The notes under the pieces are model-generated. The model did no database searches. It was given only the letters and a program-made list of their open reading frames with translations, and was not told where the DNA came from. From NCBI RefSeq assembly GCF_900116205.1, contig NZ_FOZS01000004.1, forward strand, positions 1 to 64,000: a DNA stretch of 64,000 nucleotides. The letters are read 5' to 3'. The position numbers and the translations under genes are program-made. This DNA is from Halostagnicola kamekurae (GTDB lineage Archaea > Halobacteriota > Halobacteria > Halobacteriales > Natrialbaceae). Positions within the stretch are counted from its first letter, which is position 1, and each line of letters begins with the position of its first letter. Positions 27,598 through 34,119 of this stretch are shown here, piece after piece.

Positions 27598-28625
27598 AGC
27601 TCATCACCGCCGACGATCTCGGCGTCGTCGCGCTCTTCGGGCGTCGGAATCGACGCCGAGTCCCGGCCGTAGAACACGAACCGAACCGCGCGCTCGAGAC
27701 CGCCGTCGAAGAGGTCCTCGCGAGCGCTCGGGATGAGCGTGTGGACGAGCAACCGCTGGTCGTTCGCTCTGACCGTGAGCGTTCCCGGCGTAAGCGTGAT
27801 GCTGTTTGCCAGCGCCAGCAGCGGCAGTCCGCCTCCGACGCGAGCATCGAGGCGCGTTAGCGTCGGTTCGATCGGCATCGACGGCCGCAAGATGACGGCC
27901 GAAATCGCCAGATTCGCTTTGACGATTTCGTACGCGAGATACGGCACGTAGAGCACGAACCGGACCGTTCGAAGCGGCGACTGAATCCGGTCCGGCGCGA
28001 CGGTAAAGGTCACACTCGAGAGCGTGACCGACACGATGGCGGCGACCGCTGCCCCCGTGAGAAGGTCGAACCAGTACGTCGGATCGCCGAGGACGAGATA
28101 AAAGCCATAGGAGATCCAAAACAGCGCGAACATCCGGTCGAAGCTCTCCTGTCCGACGAGGCGCTCGTGTTCGGCGGGCCGCTCGACTGGGGCTTCGTCG
28201 TACTCGAGCCCGACGTTCGAGAGCTCGCGCTCGAGGGGCTGGAGCATCGGCGCGGTGACGCCGGGACGGTACTCCGGATCGAGGACAATAGTCTCGAGCC
28301 CGTGTTCGTCCGCGTAGGCCGCGAACGCTTCAGCGTACTCCCGGGGTCCAAAGAGGTACTCGTCCGCACCAAGGACGCTCGTTTCGACCGTCACGTCGTC
28401 GCTTCCAGCGTCCTCGTTGGCCCAGCTTTCGGCCCGCTCGAGGAGGCGTTCGGCTTCCTCGAGTTCCGTCTCGCCCGTTGGGCTATCACCCTCTTGCGGG
28501 AGCGCGACGACCAGATGACAATCGAGTTCGTCGGCGTCCTCGAGGGCGGATTGAACCGCGTACCCGACCGTCTGGCGGACCGTGACGGTGTCCGACAGCG
28601 GGACGAGGATCCCGTTAGCCGCCAC
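27594..28625 (-). CDS. mnhE: Antiporter subunit MrpE fused to a UspA-like domain
   Basis: A 343-residue protein, about twice the usual length of MrpE. Residues 1-165 are soluble and resemble a universal-stress-protein fold: MAANGILVPLSDTVTVRQTV opens like UspA, followed by HLVVALP and HGLETIVLDPEYRPG. Residues about 170-320 are MrpE, with ISYGFYLVLGD, the helix PYLAYEIVKANLAISAVIL, and LANSITLTPGTLTVRANDQ as hallmark. It is the first gene of the nine-gene leftward operon. Fusion of a possible nucleotide-binding sensor to an antiporter subunit hints at regulation of activity; that is inference. Confidence 0.88.
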   Translation of the reverse strand: MAANGILVPLSDTVTVRQTVGYAVQSALEDADELDCHLVVALPQEGDSPTGETELEEAERLLERAESWANEDAGSDDVTVETSVLGADEYLFGPREYAEAFAAYADEHGLETIVLDPEYRPGVTAPMLQPLERELSNVGLEYDEAPVERPAEHERLVGQESFDRMFALFWISYGFYLVLGDPTYWFDLLTGAAVAAIVSVTLSSVTFTVAPDRIQSPLRTVRFVLYVPYLAYEIVKANLAISAVILRPSMPIEPTLTRLDARVGGGLPLLALANSITLTPGTLTVRANDQRLLVHTLIPSAREDLFDGGLERAVRFVFYGRDSASIPTPEERDDAEIVGGDEL

Positions 28626-28935
28626 GGGGCAGGCCTCCGTCGTACCGTCGTTTAGTTGTCATTTCGTTACTGTCGTTACTCGACCCAAGCGGAACCGGTA
28701 GGAAAACTATTTCGTTATGTGACGGACACGAAAACGCTGTCCCGCAGACGTGAAGACGACACAACGCGTCCCATTGAAGTGAGAGTCTATTTTCGAGGGC
28801 GATTCGAATTCCGGCGGGCGTGGGAGGCGACAGTTCGGAGGGAAAACCGGCCGACCCTGCGAATAGAATCGCCTGTCCCTCGAGCATAGCGGTATCTTCG
28901 AGAGGTTTACCTGTCCACCGAACGCATCGGCTTCC
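28626..28935. other. Divergent promoter region between mnhE and pyrD
   Basis: No coding frame of plausible composition was found in this 310-base gap. It must contain the promoters of the leftward antiporter operon and rightward pyrD; no clear operator is visible by eye. Confidence 0.4.
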
Positions 28936-30000
28936 ATGAGCATCTACTCGAGGATCCGGCCACTGGCGTTCAGACTCCCGGCCGAGACAGCCCACGAACT
29001 CGGGAAAGGACTGCTCCGGACGGCACAGTCGACCCGACCGACGAAGGCCGGGTTGGCCGCCGTCTACCAGTACGAGAACCCGACCCTCGAGATCGAGCGG
29101 TTCGGCACGCGATTCCCGAATCCGGTCGGTGTCGCGGCGGGATTCGACAAGAACGCCGAGGTGACACACGCCCTCTCGGCGCTCGGATTCGGGTTCGTCG
29201 AGATCGGAACCGTCACGCCGTACCCACAGCAGGGGAATCGACGACCGCGCCTGTTCCGACTTCGCGAGGACGAGGCGATGGTCAACCGAATGGGGTTCAA
29301 CGGCTACGGCATGGACCACGTCAAAGAGCAACTCCAGCGCGACGGGCTACCGCCGGTCCCGATCGGGGTGAACGTCGGCAAGATGAACACCTCGAGCCAG
29401 CGGGAGGCGATCGAAGACTACCGCCGCGTCTTCGATCGCCTGTCGCCGTTCGCCGACTACGTCGTCGTCAACGTCTCGTGTCCGAACACGCCCGAGGAGT
29501 TCGACGAATCCTCGCCGGAACACCTCCGCGAGATATTCGAAACCCTCGAGGACGAAAACGAGCGAGACGTGCCGATCTTGGTCAAGATCGGCCCCGACTC
29601 CCCCACCGAGTCGGTGCTCGAACTCGTCGACATCGTCGAGGGCCTCGGCGTCGACGGCATCGTCGCGACGAACACGACGACCGAGAGAGACGGCCTCGAG
29701 TCGCCCAACCGGGAGGAGTGGGGCGGGCTGAGTGGAGCGCCGCTCGAGGACCGATCGACCGAAGTAATCCGAACGATCGCCGGCCACACCGACCTCCCGA
29801 TCGTCGGCGTCGGCGGCGTCGACTCCGCCGAAAGCGCCTACGAGAAGATCAGGGCCGGCGCGTCGCTGGTCCAACTGTACACCGGATTCGTCTACAACGG
29901 GCCGGCGACTGCCAGGGAGATCAACAGAGGCCTGGTCGAACTACTCACCCGCGACGGCTTTCGATCGGTCGAAGAAGCGATCGGCGCGGATCTCGAGTAA
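28936..30000 (+). CDS. pyrD: Dihydroorotate dehydrogenase (class 2 type)
   Basis: A 354-residue FMN enzyme oxidising dihydroorotate to orotate in pyrimidine synthesis. The N-terminal amphipathic segment (MSIYSRIRPLAFRLPAETAH) and the strong FPNPVGVAAGFDKNAEV and MVNRMGFNGYGMDHV motifs are those of the membrane-associated quinone-dependent class 2. GGVDSAESAYEKIRAGASLV and LYTGFVYNGPATAREI bind the FMN phosphate. The catalytic-base motif reads NVSCPNTPEEF, with Cys182, whereas class 2 enzymes normally have Ser there and class 1 Cys. It stands alone, divergent from the antiporter operon. Confidence 0.95.
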   Translation: MSIYSRIRPLAFRLPAETAHELGKGLLRTAQSTRPTKAGLAAVYQYENPTLEIERFGTRFPNPVGVAAGFDKNAEVTHALSALGFGFVEIGTVTPYPQQGNRRPRLFRLREDEAMVNRMGFNGYGMDHVKEQLQRDGLPPVPIGVNVGKMNTSSQREAIEDYRRVFDRLSPFADYVVVNVSCPNTPEEFDESSPEHLREIFETLEDENERDVPILVKIGPDSPTESVLELVDIVEGLGVDGIVATNTTTERDGLESPNREEWGGLSGAPLEDRSTEVIRTIAGHTDLPIVGVGGVDSAESAYEKIRAGASLVQLYTGFVYNGPATAREINRGLVELLTRDGFRSVEEAIGADLE

Positions 30001-30095
30001 CGTCTCCGTGAACCGCTCGGCCTGCGCCGCCTGAATATGAACGAACGTCTGACTATCCCTATCGGTTTTGAATCCCGAGCGGATATGCTCCCGAT

Positions 30096-30299
30096 GTGAA
30101 CAGACAACTCGCGTGGGGAATCGGGACGCTCGTGCTCGGTGTCATCTGTCTCGTGGCGCTCGGTGTTTCCGGTGCGTTTCAGGACCCGTTCGGGTCGGGC
30201 CTCCAAAATAGGCCGGTCAATTCGACTGCAATCGGCGGGAGCCTCCTCCTCACCGTCGCAGGAGGCGTAACGATTGCACGGGCTCGTAGTTCTGAGTGA
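30096..30299 (+). CDS. Small two-helix membrane protein
   Basis: A 67-residue protein with a GTG start. MNRQLAWGIGTLVLGVICLV forms a first helix and GGSLLLTVAGGVTIARA a second, separated by a Pro/Asn-rich loop. I do not recognise the family. The composition fits a membrane protein better than chance, and the neighbouring strand has no competing gene, but such short frames are frequent in high-GC DNA. It lies 95 bases after pyrD on the same strand. Confidence 0.4.
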   Translation: MNRQLAWGIGTLVLGVICLVALGVSGAFQDPFGSGLQNRPVNSTAIGGSLLLTVAGGVTIARARSSE

Positions 30300-30393
30300 G
30301 ATCGCCACTCCATTCGTATTCCTCTCAGCCTAACGTCTGTACAGGTACTTCTGCGACAGTTCGAACGTGAATCATAGCGAACGATTATTCGAA

Positions 30394-30834
30394 CTAGCCC
30401 GACAGAACGGGCGCGTATCTCCGAAGGGAGGGACGAAGCAAGTACTCGACGAATCCACAGAAAAGAGCGACGGCGAGTAAGAGAGCCCAGAGAGTAAGCA
30501 CCAGTTCGAACATCGTCATGGTTGCGCTTACGCCGGCAGAGCGAGCGGAGTCGACCAGATTCGGCCACGAAGTGACGAGGGAGAGCAGATAGCCGCCGCC
30601 GGAGACGAGAATCGGCGTTCGAAGCTGGTATCGGACCCACGCGACGGCCGGAATCGCCCCGAGGAGAGCGGCCCCAGCGAGTAGCCAACCGAGTTCGAGG
30701 GAACTATCCGCGAGTCCATCCCCATACTCGAGGCCGGCGAGAAAGAGGTGGACGGTGACCGTACACAGACAGAGGGCGAGTCCGAACGCTGCCGGTACCG
30801 CGATCGACCTCGAGCGGTGGAGGGGGTTGGCCAT
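30394..30834 (-). CDS. Membrane protein of unknown function
   Basis: A 146-residue protein with four hydrophobic segments, starting MANPLHRSRSIAVPAAFGLA and ending LRPSLRRYAPVLSG. Helices are at about residues 11-33, 48-65, 72-90 and 108-132. No family motif is recognised. The frame remains open upstream, but that part shadows the regulator gene at 30897 in another phase, so I start at 30834. It is probably transcribed separately from or after the CARF-like regulator gene, 62 bases away on the same strand. Confidence 0.55.
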   Translation of the reverse strand: MANPLHRSRSIAVPAAFGLALCLCTVTVHLFLAGLEYGDGLADSSLELGWLLAGAALLGAIPAVAWVRYQLRTPILVSGGGYLLSLVTSWPNLVDSARSAGVSATMTMFELVLTLWALLLAVALFCGFVEYLLRPSLRRYAPVLSG

Positions 30835-30896
30835 ACGAATACTACTAATGCAAACACAATGAAGTTTTCTCCCGAGATACCTCTCAGGAGCGTCGC

Positions 30897-31649
30897 CTAC
30901 AACTTGTGACGGAAGGCCCGCAAGGCGTTCGTCCCGGTCTCGGTCAGCGAAACCTGTTTCGAGCGACCGACCGATTCGACCTGCAGGTAGCCGTTTTCGA
31001 CCAGCGGGGAGATGATGCGGTTGTTCAAGAGGGCGAACTTCGCCTTGTCGTTTGCGGGCGCCGATTTCGTCATGAAGTCGAGTTCGGCGTCCTCGGCGAA
31101 CGTGATCAGATCGCTCTTTTTCGGCGTGTAGGCCGGGTCGTCGGTTTCCTCGACGTAATTCAGGATCCGGACCTGATCCTCGGTCGGCGTTTCGATGGGG
31201 TAGGAGGGCAGCTGTTCGGCCATTTTCATTCCTTCGGTTCGGGGGGTTTCGACAACGGGATGTGAACGAGATTCCGGATGGACATGGTATCCGCTCGCGT
31301 CCGCCGCCATGCACGCAAGCGCTGCCCCGATGGCGGCCAACTTCGGTCCGCTCGAGACGTTTATCCGTACGATGTCGTCGTCGTAGCTAGCCGCGATGGT
31401 CGTAATCTCACCCAGCACGTCGTACATGTCACCGAGATCAATCTGCCGAAAGTGGACGGCAACGCCGTGGTCCGTGAGTGTCTCCGCTAGGTCCTCGTGG
31501 TAGTCCAGTCGCTTCTGGTGTCTATCCCGAAGCAGGTGCAGAACGTCGGCGTCGTACTCGAGAACCGGGTCCTTGATCCGGTCGAGCTCGTACCCGAGCG
31601 GGGCGATGTGGACCTCGTCGATCGATCGAAGCTCCGTATCAGGTGTCAT
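30897..31649 (-). CDS. CARF-like domain and winged-helix regulator (DUF6293/HFX_2341 type)
   Basis: A 250-residue two-domain protein. The N-terminal part (about 1-150) has a Rossmann-like pattern: VHIAPLGYELDRIKDPVLEY opens it and DDIVRINVSSGPKLAAIGAA (91-110) resembles the ligand loop of CARF domains, as in Csa3 (INxxxGxKxxxxA). Residues about 152-250 are a winged helix with TPTEDQVRILNYVEETD and a final SVGRSKQVSLTETGTNALRA wing. Haloarchaeal proteins of this type are annotated as HFX_2341-family regulators. CARF domains bind cyclic oligoadenylates in CRISPR systems, but no CRISPR gene is present here. Its promoter contains palindromes that may be its own operator. Confidence 0.72.
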   Translation of the reverse strand: MTPDTELRSIDEVHIAPLGYELDRIKDPVLEYDADVLHLLRDRHQKRLDYHEDLAETLTDHGVAVHFRQIDLGDMYDVLGEITTIAASYDDDIVRINVSSGPKLAAIGAALACMAADASGYHVHPESRSHPVVETPRTEGMKMAEQLPSYPIETPTEDQVRILNYVEETDDPAYTPKKSDLITFAEDAELDFMTKSAPANDKAKFALLNNRIISPLVENGYLQVESVGRSKQVSLTETGTNALRAFRHKL

Positions 31650-31654
31650 TATAG

Positions 31655-31687
31655 ATAGTATTGAAGGTAGTAATACTATAATAGTAT
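31655..31687. promoter_or_regulatory. Triple ATAGTAT half-site operator candidate
   Basis: ATAGTATT (31655-31662), AATACTAT (31672-31679) and ATAGTAT (31681-31687) lie in alternating orientation. The last two make a perfect 15-bp palindrome at 31673-31687. The cluster starts six bases before the CARF-like gene and stands between two divergent regulators. Confidence 0.5.
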
Positions 31688-31748
31688 CGTTTGTACTGGT
31701 AGTAAGGGGATAGAATTGAACATACCCCTCGCTGTACGATTAGTTGTC

Positions 31749-32087
31749 ATGCAGACGATGGAAACACAGGAACCAGACGTCGACGTCGAAGCCGCCCTCT
31801 CGCTGTTCGGCGACGAATACGCGATGGACATCCTCGAGACGCTCAAAGAGAACCCATCGACGGCGGCCCAGCTCCGGGAGCGCTGTGACGGGTCGAAGGT
31901 GACGATCTACCGACGGCTCAACAGCCTCGAGGACGCGGGCCTCATCGGGTCCCGGCTGAAGGTACGGTGTGGCGGGAACCACTGCAAGCTGTACTACCCG
32001 GCCGTCGAACGCGTCACGATCGCGATCACGGATGACGGGTTCGACACGGAGGTCCACGGTCGGAACGACCGGCCGCACGAATCGTAG
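31749..32087 (+). CDS. Winged-helix (ArsR-like) transcriptional regulator
   Basis: A 112-residue single-domain DNA-binding protein. ALSLFGDEYAMDILETLKEN, then PSTAAQLRERCDGSKVTIYR and RLNSLEDAGLIGSRLKV, form helix-turn-helix and wing. The sequence RCGGNHCKLYYPAVERVTIA contains two Cys (CGGNHC) that could bind metal or sense redox. It starts at the ATG in MQTMETQEP rather than 11 codons upstream, because that stretch overlaps the operator region. It is divergent from the CARF-like regulator, and the shared palindromes suggest coupled control. No target gene is obvious. Confidence 0.75.
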   Translation: MQTMETQEPDVDVEAALSLFGDEYAMDILETLKENPSTAAQLRERCDGSKVTIYRRLNSLEDAGLIGSRLKVRCGGNHCKLYYPAVERVTIAITDDGFDTEVHGRNDRPHES

Positions 32088-32168
32088 CGCGAACGCCGAT
32101 CCGCGTCGACCCCGCGAACCACCACACGCGGCTCGATCCCCAGAGAGTGGAGTCGACAACGCAGTTCG

Positions 32169-32924
32169 TTACCGAAAGTCCCAGAGGAGTTCTGCGGATG
32201 CTTTCCGCTTTCGATACTGCGTTCGAGCCCACGAAACCGCGTTTGGAGCGTCGTTGTAGATCACACCGCTGAACCCACCCGAACTGTAGACGGTGATGCC
32301 TGCGTACTCCCTGTCTGCGTACTCGAGAATCCAGATCGCGAACGAATCGGTCAGCTCGGTCCGCAGCAACGTGCCCTCAGCGCGTCGGAGCAGTTCCCGT
32401 AGCTCTTCGCGTTGTGCCGAGTCCAGCGATTCGAACACGGCTTCGTCGATAACGAGTTCACAGGTGAGACCGTGGTTTTCGACCGATCGGTCGATGTCGT
32501 CGTAGAATTTTCGAAAGACCGCCGGGCCGGTGCCGTACATCGTCGTCGCCTCGTCGACCAGGGCGCTGCTCTGATCGAGAACCTTCCACGGCCGCCGCGG
32601 ATCTGCTACGTTGACCGTCGCCCCCCGGAGGAACTCGAGCGAGAGCGACTCGAGATCGATCTCCGCCAGTAATGGGCCGGCAGTCTGAATCTGATCGATT
32701 GCACGTTCGTACTCCAATCGGGCCTCGAGCGCCAGCCGTCCCGTCTCGGTCAGTCGAAACTGGGAGTCGACCTTCCTGACACATCCCCGGTCGACGAGCT
32801 CCGTAATGCCGCGATCGACCGTCGACCGGGAAACGGCGGTTCTGTCGACGATCTCGGGCTTGGGGGACGGATTGTCGCGTAGCGCCTCGAGCAAATCTCG
32901 CCGCCGTCGCAGTACCCGTTCCAT
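32169..32924 (-). CDS. Haloarchaeal winged-helix regulator with DUF1724-type effector domain
   Basis: A 251-residue protein. Residues 1-65 are a winged helix (MERVLRRRRDLLEALRDNPS, TAVSRSTVDRGITELVDRGC). The remainder resembles the methanogen/haloarchaeal regulator domain, with conserved PLLAEIDLESLSLEFLRGAT, then ELVIDEAVFESL and a terminal SGVIYNDAPNAVSWARTQYR. The function in the family is unknown. The start was taken at the methionine directly preceding the helix-turn-helix; the frame upstream has no family resemblance. It is convergent with the ArsR-like gene, and no target is evident. Confidence 0.8.
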   Translation of the reverse strand: MERVLRRRRDLLEALRDNPSPKPEIVDRTAVSRSTVDRGITELVDRGCVRKVDSQFRLTETGRLALEARLEYERAIDQIQTAGPLLAEIDLESLSLEFLRGATVNVADPRRPWKVLDQSSALVDEATTMYGTGPAVFRKFYDDIDRSVENHGLTCELVIDEAVFESLDSAQREELRELLRRAEGTLLRTELTDSFAIWILEYADREYAGITVYSSGGFSGVIYNDAPNAVSWARTQYRKRKASAELLWDFR

Positions 32925-33103
32925 TGTGTCTTCGACCACCGGTATTGATCGTAGCGTTCTCTGTGGATCGGTATATATCCCGCGGCCGCGTACACGAGTG
33001 CGAAATCGGCGACTCAACGATCGCAAGAGAGAACGGGTACTAGCAACTGTCGTCTCAACGGATCAACGGGGATGGTGCGCATTGAGCGTGTGTACTCCGA
33101 GTA

Positions 33104-34117
33104 TCAGTCGCTTTCGCCGTTTTTCCCGCCCGAATCGGGGTGGGACTGGGGCTCAAGATTCGATGTCGTATCACGGTGCGGCGTGTCGCTCGGTGTGTCC
33201 GTCCGTGTATTCATCGCCTGATTTTGATCCGTACTGGCTCCAGAGTCGTCTGAATTTTTTTCCCTCCCGAGAGCCGATCGAAGCCGATTCTCGTAGGCTT
33301 CGAGGTCGATACCGAAGTCCTCCTCGAGCGACCATCGGCCGACGAATCGATCTGCGGCTTTGACCGTGACGATAGCCAGAATGATTCCGAAAACGACGTC
33401 GATGGCCCAGTGCATACCGAGGTACATCGTCGAGACCGCGACGCTCACTGCCAGCGGAACCGAGACGAGAAACCAGATCGGATAGGACTCTCTCGTTCGG
33501 TACGCGAACAAGGCGATGGTCGCAGAGAGAGACGTGTGCAACGACGGAAAGACGTTCGTCTTGTGGTTGACCTCGCTAGTGAGTGTCATATACTGCGGAT
33601 TGAATTGATACAAGGCAGTTCCGATGGCATCCGGCATGAGGTTTCGTGGTCCGTAGGCCAAGACGAACAAGTAGAGGATCAACCCGAGAACGTAGTTGAG
33701 CGCGTACGCGGACAACAGTTCCCTGAACGGTCGCGTATCCGAGAGCGCGAAGTACGCGATCACCGGGAATATCAGCATAAACGCATAGCCGTAGATATAG
33801 ACGAACGAAAGGTACTGTGTGAGCGCTGGCGTCGCGAACGACTGGAACCAAAGGACAGTCTCCCCCTCGATGTTGTAAAAAAGCGGGGTCAAGTTCCAGT
33901 CGATCGCCCGCGAGAGGGGCGGGATCCGCGGTCGCGCGATCCGATTGAGCAGTAACACAGCGATAACGATGACAACCACGGGTGCTGACTGGCGCAATCT
34001 ATCCGGCCACTCTCGGCGGGTTCGTCGAAGGCGCTCGCGACCGACGCAGACGGTGGTAAAGACGGCGAGCATGAGCGAAACCACGATCAATACCTGAGCG
34101 ACAAGTTCGGCGAGCAC
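33104..34117 (-). CDS. PAP2-superfamily membrane enzyme (inositolphosphotransferase/phosphatase-like)
   Basis: A 337-residue membrane protein with about eight helices and a soluble polar tail of some 65 residues. NVFPSLHTSLSATIALFAYR (188-207) and STMYLGMHWAIDVVFGIILA (229-248) are the second and third PAP2 motifs; His194, His236 and Asp240 would form the catalytic set. The spacing and helices resemble the AUR1/inositolphosphorylceramide-synthase branch more than soluble phosphatases, so the reaction could be transfer of a phosphoryl-head group on lipids. The substrate is unknown. It begins two bases after the stop of the permuted binding-protein gene, so the two form an operon. Confidence 0.8.
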   Translation of the reverse strand: MLAELVAQVLIVVSLMLAVFTTVCVGRERLRRTRREWPDRLRQSAPVVVIVIAVLLLNRIARPRIPPLSRAIDWNLTPLFYNIEGETVLWFQSFATPALTQYLSFVYIYGYAFMLIFPVIAYFALSDTRPFRELLSAYALNYVLGLILYLFVLAYGPRNLMPDAIGTALYQFNPQYMTLTSEVNHKTNVFPSLHTSLSATIALFAYRTRESYPIWFLVSVPLAVSVAVSTMYLGMHWAIDVVFGIILAIVTVKAADRFVGRWSLEEDFGIDLEAYENRLRSALGREKNSDDSGASTDQNQAMNTRTDTPSDTPHRDTTSNLEPQSHPDSGGKNGESD

Positions 34118-34119
34118 GG

